Below the pieces are notes generated by a model. It searched no databases, was not told the origin of the DNA, and saw only the letters and a list, made by a program, of their open reading frames with translations. Shown piece after piece: positions 16,101 through 24,964 of a stretch of 64,000 nucleotides of DNA. Source of the stretch: Metabacillus arenae (GTDB lineage Bacteria; Bacillota; Bacilli; Bacillales; Bacillaceae); the NCBI RefSeq assembly GCF_014773385.1, contig NZ_JACXAI010000004.1, positions 1 to 64,000 of the forward strand, written 5' to 3'. A program made the translations under genes and the position numbers. How positions within the stretch are numbered: position 1 is the stretch's first letter; each line of letters opens with the position of its first letter.

Positions 16101-17801
16101 ATAAAAATAGAAAATCAAGTCCCTGACATAATAGATCCTAGAAATGATCGTGAAAAGGAGCTAGTCGCTATTTTTCAAGAAGTACTGGGCGCAGAAAATA
16201 TAAGTATTAGTGACAGTTTTTTTGAGATCGGCGGTGACTCGATCCTGGCGATTCAAATATCTTCAAAAGCGAATGAAAAGGGTTGGCTGTTAAAGCCAAA
16301 AGATATCTTTGATAAAAAAACGATTGAAAAAATCGCCCAATCCATGGAGGAGAAAGCGGCATACAATCAGCGCAAGCAGCTGAATCATGGAGATGAAGTC
16401 GCTTTAACTCCTATTCAGCATTGGTTTTTTGAACAGAAATTTTCATACCCTAATCATTGGAATCAAGCCATCCGTTTAAAGGTCCACGAGCATCTAACCT
16501 TTTATATGTTCAAGCAAGCTGTTGAATTTTTGATCGAAACGCACGATTCTCTTCGATTAAGGTTTGTTGAAAATGAAAAGGGCTGGACCCAAAAGTTTTT
16601 TAATGACAAGCACAATTTGGCCATCTCTTATGTTGATATAAGCGATCAGCAGAACCCTGATGAACGCATTCTGGAGTATACCGAAAAGCTGCAAAAATCT
16701 TTGAACATCTCAGAAGGCCCTTTAATTTATGCAGCATATGTTAACCGCGGCGTACATACTCAGAATGAAAACGAGGTTATCATCATCGCTCATCATTTAG
16801 TGATTGATATGGTTTCCTGGCAGATAGTCTTACAAGATCTGGATATGCTTATTGACCAAATTATGGCAGGACAAAAGCTGCATTTACCGTTTGAGGAAAC
16901 TTCCTATAAGGAATGGGCGGACTATTTATCAAGTTTAGAGGCTGGTTCAGATAACGAGTCGAAATATTGGAGTCGTTTAAGTGATGTGAAAAATTCCAGC
17001 CCATTAATCAAAATTGATAAAGGGACCGAAGCAAGCAGTGAGAAAATAGAGTGTTTGCTGGGAAAAGAAGATACCAAAAGTCTTTTGAGAGAGGTTCCGA
17101 AATACTATGGCACACAGGTAAATGAGCTAGTATTGTCTGCGATCATCTTGTCGCTGAAGCAATTTTCTAAAGATGACAATGTTTTAATCGATATTGAAAC
17201 CCATGGTCGTAAACCATTGAATAATGAATTAGATCTTTCCAGAACGGTCGGCTGGTTTACTTCTATACATCCGCTGTATTTTAATATTCCAGACCTAAAT
17301 TCACCGAACGGAGATTTGTTAAAATATGTAAAAAATACAATGCGGGAAGTACCGAATGAAGGAATCGGATATGGAGTAAAACGATGGTTAAAGCATGAAA
17401 ACTCTATCGTTTCAAGAGATTCGGCGCAGTATCCTACGGCAATGTTCAGCTATAACTATTTAGGAAAAATCGATCAAGCCTTTTTTAAATCAAAAGCATT
17501 TACTTTTCATAGTTATCTTAGCGAAACAGTTAAAGACCAGCATGAAAAGAGGCTCTATTTACTAGATTTTGAGCCTTATATTTTTGAAGATCAGTTCTGT
17601 TTGCGCGTTGTATACAGCAAGACGTCATTTTCAGAAATGGCAATAAGTGTCCTCGCAGAGGAAATCGTAGAAAACATCCGCAAACTCATTTCATTCTGTT
17701 GTCAAACGCAGGAAGTTGGTTTTGTGACGACAGATTTTCCAGAGGCTAAATTGGATCAAAAGGAACTTGAAAAATTTCTATCAACCATAAAACACAGTTA
17801 A
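13197..17801 (+). CDS. NRPS 1: module 1, C-A-T-E
   Basis: A 1534-residue one-module peptide synthetase. Domains: C (about 8-440, HHLAIDGWS at 139-147), A (about 490-985, AYILYTSGSTGRPKG at 621), T (FFEIGGDSIL, phosphopantetheine Ser1015) and E (about 1065-1520, HHLVIDMVSW at 1199 and FSYNYLGKID). A first module that opens with C points to an acylated first residue, and E points to a D residue. The substrate-pocket residues I align to the PheA positions are D-S-V-L-I-A-E-V-W-K, which match no code I know. The start ATG follows ATAGGAGAG. It is the first gene of the operon, with NRPS 2 starting 15 bases later. Confidence 0.93.
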   Translation: MFVKKSNYTFYPLSPNQEDIWRSHYLSPNHNHLNMFAAWKLQDDVNVQALKEAFQGITSKYETLRTNYKFENGQPVQCVHNDYPVHFEFHDLSQLNKEEFNKVLSKEAHLPFQLENGPIFKINLYLNNQNEKILLFNVHHLAIDGWSIMVMVNAVGRLYDELIKGLSPNSKAPARNYLSFVQEERQKSEAAGAENESLSYWSDRLIQGEGIHPVNLPSKNNNNHSFKGESLFFAVNEGVASELREFAKRNNITLYTLLLSVFNLLLHKYSGQNNIWIATPFARRNTKILDNVGFYANTLYIDGDFKENYSLFEFLQQISKKIQGSTKHKDISYSQLSEIMHKNRLNNEQNHANVLFNFQNLRSITKNNLGAAFLGIGGAKGKVGSLEFEVYPVNRKITQFEIEIEGVEFNKELHFRMLYDPEKYQHQVMERFSAHYEQLLKEVIKNDQKRIKEYSLLLENEVEAQLKELNHSHLLKENTKCSIVSEIEHMAESTPHAAAVMMDNRTLTYAELSEKSNQLAANLIKLGVLPEERVGLAVTRSVEMIPGILGILKAGAVYVPLDLNYPIDRLEYMIKDADISYILTDSHLELIQSKAQILRLEDMFKEDDTAVHLAVHPSQLAYILYTSGSTGRPKGVMVSHENIYYSTMARKSVYATREYCHFLLLSSISFDSSLVGIFWTLSVGGKIILSDVSEQLSVPELITTIEKHNVTHLLSVPSLVQLILKDAEPEKMNSLQAVIVAGEQFPKSLAIYQKKNFPHIVLFNEYGPTEGTVWSSYYRLEDCEHSVVPIGFPTDHAYLYILDEAMNFVPKGTTGEIFIGGQGVTRGYNNQPALTAERYIPNPFGIGDRLYRTGDLAKYNEDGSVQFLGRIDGQIKVNGFRIEVAEIEAVLEEHHHVLKSIVMVRKEDKRSAQLIAYVAASLPEFSLDELRTYLSNRLPHYMIPHQYIVLPEFPLTQNGKVDTKRLQEIKIENQVPDIIDPRNDREKELVAIFQEVLGAENISISDSFFEIGGDSILAIQISSKANEKGWLLKPKDIFDKKTIEKIAQSMEEKAAYNQRKQLNHGDEVALTPIQHWFFEQKFSYPNHWNQAIRLKVHEHLTFYMFKQAVEFLIETHDSLRLRFVENEKGWTQKFFNDKHNLAISYVDISDQQNPDERILEYTEKLQKSLNISEGPLIYAAYVNRGVHTQNENEVIIIAHHLVIDMVSWQIVLQDLDMLIDQIMAGQKLHLPFEETSYKEWADYLSSLEAGSDNESKYWSRLSDVKNSSPLIKIDKGTEASSEKIECLLGKEDTKSLLREVPKYYGTQVNELVLSAIILSLKQFSKDDNVLIDIETHGRKPLNNELDLSRTVGWFTSIHPLYFNIPDLNSPNGDLLKYVKNTMREVPNEGIGYGVKRWLKHENSIVSRDSAQYPTAMFSYNYLGKIDQAFFKSKAFTFHSYLSETVKDQHEKRLYLLDFEPYIFEDQFCLRVVYSKTSFSEMAISVLAEEIVENIRKLISFCCQTQEVGFVTTDFPEAKLDQKELEKFLSTIKHS

Positions 17802-17816
17802 TAAGGGGCTGCCTAT

Positions 17817-20800
17817 ATGGATATTAAAAATATCGAAAATATTTATGAATGTTCTCCTATCCAAAAAGGAATGTTATTTCATACAATCCATCAGCCTGAT
17901 ACCAGTTTATATGTGGAGCAAATAAGCTTTAAAATCTATGGATATCTGGAAATAAATTCGTTCCAAAAGGCATGGGAACATACAATAAACCGCCACGCGG
18001 CACTCAGAACGACGTTTCACTGGAAAGAATCCGAAAAGCTGTTGCAGGTTGTTCACAAAAACGTGGAAGGCGTTATAAATTGTCAGCAATGGGACCAGTC
18101 GTCTCTAGATGCAGGCTTACAAATCCTTCAATATGCGGAAGACATAAAAAATGAAGGGATCGACGTTTCGAAAGGTCCGTTAATGAAATTTCATTTAATC
18201 CAATTGAAAGACTGTTATCAGTTTATTTGGACCTTTCATCATCTATTGATGGATGGTTGGTCTATGCCTATTGTGTTAAAAGATGTCATGCATTCCTATC
18301 AATCAATCAAAAATAACGAGCCCATGTTTCTTCCTGATGCTCCCCAATTTAATGAATATATATCATGGCTGGACAAGCAGGATTTGGATAAGGCGAAGCA
18401 TTTTTTTAAAGAGAAGTTAATTGGATTTCAAGAACCCAGCTATTTAAGTGGAAATGAAACGAACAATTCAAGACAATCCTTGCAGGATCAGCATACCGAT
18501 TTAATTATTCAGGAAAAGGATCGAAAATGCCTGGAAGAAATGGCCCGGAATCAGGATGTAACACTATTTTCGATTCTTCAGGGACTCTGGGTATTACTCA
18601 TAAACAGTTATACAGATCAAAAGGATATTGTTATTGGCAGTGTTATGTCAGGTCGTCAGCCTGAGCTCAAAGGCTCGGAAAATATTGTAGGACCGTTCAT
18701 TAATACGCTTCCTATCAGAGTAACCCTTCAAGCCAGTGATACAGTAGAATCTATCATTAAAAGAGTGCAAAAAGAACAGTCAGAGCTTTCTCTATATGAA
18801 TACACCCCTTTATTTGAAGTTCAAAAAGTAAGTGAGCTGGAACCAGATAAATCTCTTTTTGACAGCATTATTGTATTTGAGAACTATCCATTTAATTCTG
18901 ATATTTTTTCTTCTGAAGAGCTGGGCTTTTCAATAAAGGATTTTAATGTGGAAGAAAAATCGAATTTCCCTTTAAGCATTGCGATTATACCTTATGAGAA
19001 TTCGCTTGTCTTAAGGCTGCATTATGATTCATCCATCTTTTCACAAGATGAAATAGAGAAGATGCTGGATACAATGTCAATGTTTATTGAAGCAGTTAAA
19101 CGCGACATTAGCCAAAGGGTTGATGCCTTGCAGTCTTTAAACCAAAAGGAATTGGATGAAATGATAGGCGGGAGGGATGCAAGGACTCTATTACCTGAAA
19201 GCTCATCCCCTCCCCCTTTATTACATCAGATGTTTGAGATGCAAGTTGAAAAAAGCCCTGACAAGATTGCGGTCAGTTCTGAACATTTTGCTTATACCTA
19301 TAAGGAGGTAAATGACAAAGCAGATCAAGTCGCAAGATATTTACTTTCACAAGGCCTGCAGCAGGAAGAGAGTACAGCGGTATTCATGACTAGATCACCA
19401 GATATGATGATTGCTATGCTGGGTATTTTGAAAGCTGGAGGTGTGTATGTTCCTCTCGACCTCCATATGCCAAAGGAGCGGATACAGTTTATCCTGACCG
19501 ATTCAGCTGCAAGGTTTATCATTTCAGAAAACCAATTGATAGATAGGTATTCTTTTCACAATATCCAGCAAATCGATATCCATCATATAGGAAAAGCTGA
19601 TGTTCACAATCGAAACCACGATCCTGTTTTTCATGCTAAACAGGGAGCCTATATCATGTATACATCGGGATCTACTGGTATTCCAAAAGGAGTAGTCGTT
19701 ACCCATGAAGCTTCTTTGCTGCACTATCTTTCTTTTAAAGAGCAATTTAACATCAACAAAGCCGATAAAGTTCTTCAATTCGGAACAACAACATTTGATC
19801 CGTCCCTTGAGCAGGTTTTTCCAACTTTGTGCAGCGGGGGAGAAGTTTTTATTAGAGGAGATGATGTATGGGATTCAGAAGAATTTGTTGAAAAAGTTAA
19901 TAAATATGGGATAACAGTCGCCAATCTCCCTACGCCTTATTGGAATGAAATTGCAAGCCATTTCAGCGCCACTCGGCAGTCTATCAATATGAAAAGCTTG
20001 CGTGTTTTGGCTGTCGGAGGAGATAAGCTCTCTCCTGCACATGTAGACATGTGGAACACCGTTCATAAAGGGGAAGCCGATCTTTTCAACTTTTATGGTC
20101 CAACAGAAATCATCACGACCTGTACCTTTTACAAGGTGCCGGCTGGTAATGGACCAAAGCAGCATGAGCAAGCTTCGATTCCTATTGGAAACCCCCTGAT
20201 AAATAGAAGGATGTATGTTTTGGATTCCATGGGAAGGCCTGTGCCTTCCGGAAGGAAAGGGGAGCTTTACATAGGAGGGCAAATGCTTGCCTTGGGCTAT
20301 TTAAATCAGCCGGGACTAACGGCTGATAGCTTTCTCCCTGATCCATTCAGTGATGAGCCAGGAGCAAGGATGTACAAAACAGGGGATTTTGTAAGTTATT
20401 CGTCTTCAGGAGAGTTTCAGTTCCTGGGCAGACAGGATGATCAGTTTAAAATCCGCGGTTTCCGTGTAGAAATAGGTGAAATTGAAAAAGCGATTCTGTC
20501 ACTTCCAGAGGTAAAGGACGTATTGGTTCTGGTTGATACTTCTGCTGGAATAAAGAACTTAGCTGCGTATATAACTGTTGGTTCGGAAACATCACAAGCA
20601 AAAATAAAATCAGCACTAGAGAGCAAGTTATCAGACTACATGATTCCGAAATTCATCATTTTTATCGACGAGTTCCCTTTATTGACAAATGGGAAGGTAG
20701 ATCGAAAGGCATTACCAAAAATTGAAGCCAAGTATTTGGAGTCCGATCATTCTTCCTATCGTCCTCCATCAAGCCGCAACCAGCAAATCATGACCGAAAT

Positions 20801-23800
20801 TTGGGAAGAAGTCTTGCAAATAGAACGTGTAGGAATACAAGATAACTTTTTCGAACTTGGCGGCGATTCTATTTTAGCTTTGCAAATTATAGCCAAATGC
20901 AAAGAAAATTCTATTGAAATCACTACCAAGGATTTATTTGAGCATCAGACGATTGAAAGGGTTGAGGAGTCATTCTTATCTGTGACACCTGACCATGATT
21001 TATCTATATCAAAGATCGATTTAGAAGCAATGGAATGGATTCCTTTCACACCTATTCAGCGTTGGTTTTTTGAAAAAGAATTTAAAAATCCTCATCACTG
21101 GAACCAATCCATCTTGCTTGAGGTGCATGAGGATTTAAATGTGACGTTATTAAGGGAAGCTATAAAGAAGTTGGCAGAGCATCATGATATTTTCTCCTAT
21201 TCCTTTAGCCGAAGTGATGGGAAGTGGATCCAAAAAGAAAAACAGAAAAATCCATTTGAAGTAGATGTTATAGAACTAGATAGAACTAATCTTCACCAAT
21301 ATGAAGATATGAAGAGAAAAGCAATTGTTCGGGCTCAAACCTCTCTTCACATTGAATCCGGTCCTTTACTTAGGGCAGTTTACATTAGCAGTCAAAATGA
21401 AGGGGAAAATCAGTTGTTTTTAACGATTCATCATTTAATCGTAGATGGTGTTTCTTGGAGGGTGTTATTAGAAGATTTGCAAATGTTGTATCATCAAGCC
21501 ACTCTAAAACAGCCAACAAAGCTGCCAGCCAAAACAACAACATTTAAAGAATGGGCATATACATTGAATCAGTATGCAGAGGGTGAAATTGTTCTCAGAG
21601 AGCTGGATTATTGGCAAAAGATAAGCAGAATAGAGGCAAACATCCCGACAGACAAAGAGATGGCTGATTTGGTTAATACAGAAGAATCACTTAAGAAAAT
21701 GACTGTGAGCTTTTCAAAAGAGGAAACAGCCTCATTGCTTAATAGGGTAAACCGGACGATGGACGCAAAAATCCAGGAAATCCTTATTGCTGCTCTCGTC
21801 TTAGTGATAAAAAAATGGTCAAATAATCACCATATCAAAATCGATATAGAAGGGCACGGGAGAGAGGAAGTAAGAAAAGGATTGAATTTAAGTAGAACAA
21901 TAGGATGGTTTACAACGTTATTTCCTTTTTCAATCAAGCTGCAAGAAAGCTCCTCTATCCTTGAGGATTTACAGTTGGTAGTAAAGAAGCTTCGAGCTAT
22001 TCCAAATAATGGACTTGGGTATGGCATTCTCAAGTATATGAAGGATATACAATTTGCGGGCAGTCCTTCTCAGGTGAGTTTTAATTATCTTGGCCAAATT
22101 AATACTTCTGCAAATAAAAACACCATATTTGAAATGTCTAATGATAGTGTGGAGCCTATTAGGGATCCAAGGGCTTTGCGAGCTTATCTGCTGGATGTAG
22201 AAGGCGCCATTTATAATGGAGAGCTTTCCCTGGATTGGATGTACTGCAGGCATATTCATAAGGATGAAACCGTCAGGAAATTGACAGCTGAATTTACGAC
22301 AACTGTGAAATCAATTATTAAGCTGTGTGAGAGGTTTGAGGAGCAAAAATATGTGCCTAAAGATTTTTCAACAGCTATTTTAAGCGAGAGTGAATGGAAT
22401 ATAGTCAATCAACAGACATCAGGCATTGAAGACATTTACCCGCTTTCACCTGTCCAGGAAGGGATGCTGTTTCATACCTTGCTTCACCCCGGAACAGGAA
22501 TTTATGTGGAACAAATGTCCTTTGAAATAAAAGGGGAGCTGCACATAGATCTCCTTAAAGAGGCGTGGCAGCATGTAGTGGATCAAAACAGCATTTTAAG
22601 AGCGAACTTCTTGTGGGAAGGTTTTGCAAAACCGATCCATATCATTAATCAGCAGGGCAAAGTGGATTTAAAAATACTGGACTGGACGAGCCGGCTTTTT
22701 GGCTCAAAGGAAGAAATTAAACAAGAGATAGAAGCGCTATGCAGTTCTCAGAGGTTAAATGGGTTTCATTTAGAAAAAGACACACTCATGAAATTAACCC
22801 TCGTCATGATAGATAAGGAGACCTATTACTTTATTTGGAGTTATCACCATTTGCTGCTTGATGGCTGGTCGATGCCGATGATTTTAAATCAATTGTCTAA
22901 AACGTATTCAGATTTACTAAATAAAAGAATTCCGGCTGTCCCTTCCGCGCGGCCATTTAGGGATTTTATCAGCTGGCAGCTTGATCAGGACCTTTCAGAG
23001 GCTGAATCATTTTGGAAGGGAGCTTTTGATGGATACCAATTCCAAAACCGGACCTTGTTACTCAATGAAACAAAAGGAAGGATTGGAAGTTCGGAGAGCG
23101 GCAGCCAAAACCAGATGATGAAGGCAGAAAACGCTAACGCCGAAATAAAGCGAAAACTTCCTAAAGCCCTGACAAGCAAATTGAAACAAGTGGCAATGAA
23201 GGAAAAAACCACACTTAATACGGTGATTCAAACTTGTTGGGCTGTTTTCCTGAATTTTATATGTGAAAAAGAAAATGTCGTTTTTGGTTCAGTTTTATCA
23301 GGCCGGCCGGCATCAGTTACGGGGATCGATGAAATGGTAGGGATGTTTATAAATACTCTGCCTATAGGACTTAAAGTCTCCAGGCAAAAAGAGATTGGGG
23401 AATTGCTTAACGAGATGAATACACTCCAAATGAGAATAATGGAGTTTGAAAATACTCCCCTTATCAACATTAAAGAATGGATTGGGTACAACTCCAAAGA
23501 GTCGCTTTTTGATACGTGCTTAATTTTTGCTAACTTTCCTAACCTAATATCAGCAGAGGAAAGCCAAGCGATATTAGAAGGAGTCACTGTTTCGAATGTA
23601 GAGGTAGAGGAACAGACAAACTTTCCTTTAACCTTGTCTATTGTGCCTAATGACGAGCTGTCTTTAGATATCAATTACAATTGCTCTTCTTTTAATAGGG
23701 AAACGATTGAATTGTATTTTGAAATTCTTGAAAAAATTATAACCGAAGTTACACTTTCCCTTCAGCAGCCTTTAGATGAGGTATACAAAAGTCTGGAAAG

Positions 23801-23903
23801 CACCATATCTAAAAGAAATGAGAATTTAATAAGTAAACAAAAAAAGATGAATAGGGATCAGCTTAATCAAAGGAAACGAATAGCGGTTAATGTTCTTAAT
23901 TAA
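17817..23903 (+). CDS. NRPS 2: module 2 plus a terminal C domain, C-A-T-E-C
   Basis: A 2028-residue synthetase. Domains: C (HHLLMDGWS at 141), A (AYIMYTSGSTGIPKG at about 610), T (FFELGGDSIL, Ser1018), E (HHLIVDGVSW at 1205, SFNYLGQI) and a second intact C (YHHLLLDGWS, His1677) that reaches almost to the end. Pocket residues I read are D-P-E-N-A-G-F-T-T-K; I cannot assign an amino acid. The E domain makes residue 2 probably D. The C-terminal C domain has no partner A-T in this protein. The next synthetase starts with an inactive C-like domain, so this C most likely joins residues 2 and 3 across the protein boundary. AAGGGG precedes the ATG. Confidence 0.93.
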   Translation: MDIKNIENIYECSPIQKGMLFHTIHQPDTSLYVEQISFKIYGYLEINSFQKAWEHTINRHAALRTTFHWKESEKLLQVVHKNVEGVINCQQWDQSSLDAGLQILQYAEDIKNEGIDVSKGPLMKFHLIQLKDCYQFIWTFHHLLMDGWSMPIVLKDVMHSYQSIKNNEPMFLPDAPQFNEYISWLDKQDLDKAKHFFKEKLIGFQEPSYLSGNETNNSRQSLQDQHTDLIIQEKDRKCLEEMARNQDVTLFSILQGLWVLLINSYTDQKDIVIGSVMSGRQPELKGSENIVGPFINTLPIRVTLQASDTVESIIKRVQKEQSELSLYEYTPLFEVQKVSELEPDKSLFDSIIVFENYPFNSDIFSSEELGFSIKDFNVEEKSNFPLSIAIIPYENSLVLRLHYDSSIFSQDEIEKMLDTMSMFIEAVKRDISQRVDALQSLNQKELDEMIGGRDARTLLPESSSPPPLLHQMFEMQVEKSPDKIAVSSEHFAYTYKEVNDKADQVARYLLSQGLQQEESTAVFMTRSPDMMIAMLGILKAGGVYVPLDLHMPKERIQFILTDSAARFIISENQLIDRYSFHNIQQIDIHHIGKADVHNRNHDPVFHAKQGAYIMYTSGSTGIPKGVVVTHEASLLHYLSFKEQFNINKADKVLQFGTTTFDPSLEQVFPTLCSGGEVFIRGDDVWDSEEFVEKVNKYGITVANLPTPYWNEIASHFSATRQSINMKSLRVLAVGGDKLSPAHVDMWNTVHKGEADLFNFYGPTEIITTCTFYKVPAGNGPKQHEQASIPIGNPLINRRMYVLDSMGRPVPSGRKGELYIGGQMLALGYLNQPGLTADSFLPDPFSDEPGARMYKTGDFVSYSSSGEFQFLGRQDDQFKIRGFRVEIGEIEKAILSLPEVKDVLVLVDTSAGIKNLAAYITVGSETSQAKIKSALESKLSDYMIPKFIIFIDEFPLLTNGKVDRKALPKIEAKYLESDHSSYRPPSSRNQQIMTEIWEEVLQIERVGIQDNFFELGGDSILALQIIAKCKENSIEITTKDLFEHQTIERVEESFLSVTPDHDLSISKIDLEAMEWIPFTPIQRWFFEKEFKNPHHWNQSILLEVHEDLNVTLLREAIKKLAEHHDIFSYSFSRSDGKWIQKEKQKNPFEVDVIELDRTNLHQYEDMKRKAIVRAQTSLHIESGPLLRAVYISSQNEGENQLFLTIHHLIVDGVSWRVLLEDLQMLYHQATLKQPTKLPAKTTTFKEWAYTLNQYAEGEIVLRELDYWQKISRIEANIPTDKEMADLVNTEESLKKMTVSFSKEETASLLNRVNRTMDAKIQEILIAALVLVIKKWSNNHHIKIDIEGHGREEVRKGLNLSRTIGWFTTLFPFSIKLQESSSILEDLQLVVKKLRAIPNNGLGYGILKYMKDIQFAGSPSQVSFNYLGQINTSANKNTIFEMSNDSVEPIRDPRALRAYLLDVEGAIYNGELSLDWMYCRHIHKDETVRKLTAEFTTTVKSIIKLCERFEEQKYVPKDFSTAILSESEWNIVNQQTSGIEDIYPLSPVQEGMLFHTLLHPGTGIYVEQMSFEIKGELHIDLLKEAWQHVVDQNSILRANFLWEGFAKPIHIINQQGKVDLKILDWTSRLFGSKEEIKQEIEALCSSQRLNGFHLEKDTLMKLTLVMIDKETYYFIWSYHHLLLDGWSMPMILNQLSKTYSDLLNKRIPAVPSARPFRDFISWQLDQDLSEAESFWKGAFDGYQFQNRTLLLNETKGRIGSSESGSQNQMMKAENANAEIKRKLPKALTSKLKQVAMKEKTTLNTVIQTCWAVFLNFICEKENVVFGSVLSGRPASVTGIDEMVGMFINTLPIGLKVSRQKEIGELLNEMNTLQMRIMEFENTPLINIKEWIGYNSKESLFDTCLIFANFPNLISAEESQAILEGVTVSNVEVEEQTNFPLTLSIVPNDELSLDINYNCSSFNRETIELYFEILEKIITEVTLSLQQPLDEVYKSLESTISKRNENLISKQKKMNRDQLNQRKRIAVNVLN

Positions 23904-23921
23904 AAAGAGGAGGTATGAAAA

Positions 23922-24944
23922 TTGGTTAAATCACTTAATATGAATAGGTTCAAGGGTCGGCAGACGATCCAAGTAAACCAAAAGCTTGTCAGTTCAAGAT
24001 ATTTAGAGGATGGAAAAACCTTGCCGCTTGTCATGGAACCCAATACAGACGGGGTAAACCTATATGAATGGGTAAAAGCAAACCAAGAGGAGGTAAATGA
24101 GTCCCTTTATAAAAATGGAGGTATTCTCTTCAGGGGCTTTAACGTTACGAATACGAAGGATTTCCACTTTTTTATCAATCAAGTTTCCGGCGAGTTGTTG
24201 GAATATAAAGACAATGTCACTCCGAGGAGCGCTGTGAAAAATCAAATCTATACATCTACAGATTTTGCTGCTGATCAATCGATAGAATTGCATAACGAGA
24301 TGGCCTATAGTCACGAGTGGCCGATGAAGATCTTCTTTTACTGCGACACTCCAGCCTTATCCGGTGGTGAGACACCGATTGCAGATAGCAGACGGATCTA
24401 CGAAAAAATGGATTCATCAATTGTAGAGAAGTTTACAAAAAAGAATGTCATGTACGTTAGAAACCTAGGTCTTCCATTAGGTATGAAATGGCAGGACGTT
24501 TTCCAAACGGATGACAAAGATTTTGTAGAAGAACAATGCAGAAAAAATGGGATGGAATGTATCTGGAAAACTGCAGATCACTTAAGGATACAGCAGGTTA
24601 GGCCTGCGATTTCCGTACACCCGGTTACAGGGGAGAACATTTGGTTCAATCAGATTACTGCATTTAATATTACAACACTTGAGAGTGAAATAAGGGAGGA
24701 AATCCTTCATCAATATGATGAACAAAATGTACCTAAAACCTCCTTTTACGGGGATGGCACAACTATTGAGCCAGAAGTATTGGAAGAAATCAGAAGAGTG
24801 TATGAAGAAGAAACAGTAAAATTCACCTGGCAAAAGGGTGACATCCTAATGCTTGACAACATGATGGTTGCCCATGGAAGAACACCGTACAAAGGAGATA
24901 GAAAAATATTAGTAGGCATGACGGAGTCGAATAGCTGGAAATAA
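23922..24944 (+). CDS. TauD/SyrP-like Fe(II)/2-oxoglutarate dioxygenase
   Basis: A 340-residue enzyme of the TauD family, SyrP-like branch. Members beta-hydroxylate amino acids held on NRPS carrier domains. The iron ligands are visible: His124-x-Glu126 in LHNEMAYSHEWP and the distal His318 in AHGRTPYKGDRKILVGM, with Arg residues there for 2-oxoglutarate. GGETPIADSRRIYE is also typical. The start is TTG 23922, nine bases after AGAGGAGGT; the nearby ATG in another frame stops at once. It lies between NRPS 2 and NRPS 3, which suggests action on residue 3. The amino acid hydroxylated is not determined. Confidence 0.88.
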   Translation: MVKSLNMNRFKGRQTIQVNQKLVSSRYLEDGKTLPLVMEPNTDGVNLYEWVKANQEEVNESLYKNGGILFRGFNVTNTKDFHFFINQVSGELLEYKDNVTPRSAVKNQIYTSTDFAADQSIELHNEMAYSHEWPMKIFFYCDTPALSGGETPIADSRRIYEKMDSSIVEKFTKKNVMYVRNLGLPLGMKWQDVFQTDDKDFVEEQCRKNGMECIWKTADHLRIQQVRPAISVHPVTGENIWFNQITAFNITTLESEIREEILHQYDEQNVPKTSFYGDGTTIEPEVLEEIRRVYEEETVKFTWQKGDILMLDNMMVAHGRTPYKGDRKILVGMTESNSWK

Positions 24945-24964
24945 TAAATCAGGGGGTACCACAC

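Noticed and set aside
19875-20282. 135-residue antisense frame inside NRPS 2
   Set aside because: It is complementary to the conserved A-domain coding sequence, has no ribosome binding site and no family character.
23228-23674. 148-residue - strand frame in the last C domain of NRPS 2
   Set aside because: Shadow of the conserved coding strand, without translation signals.
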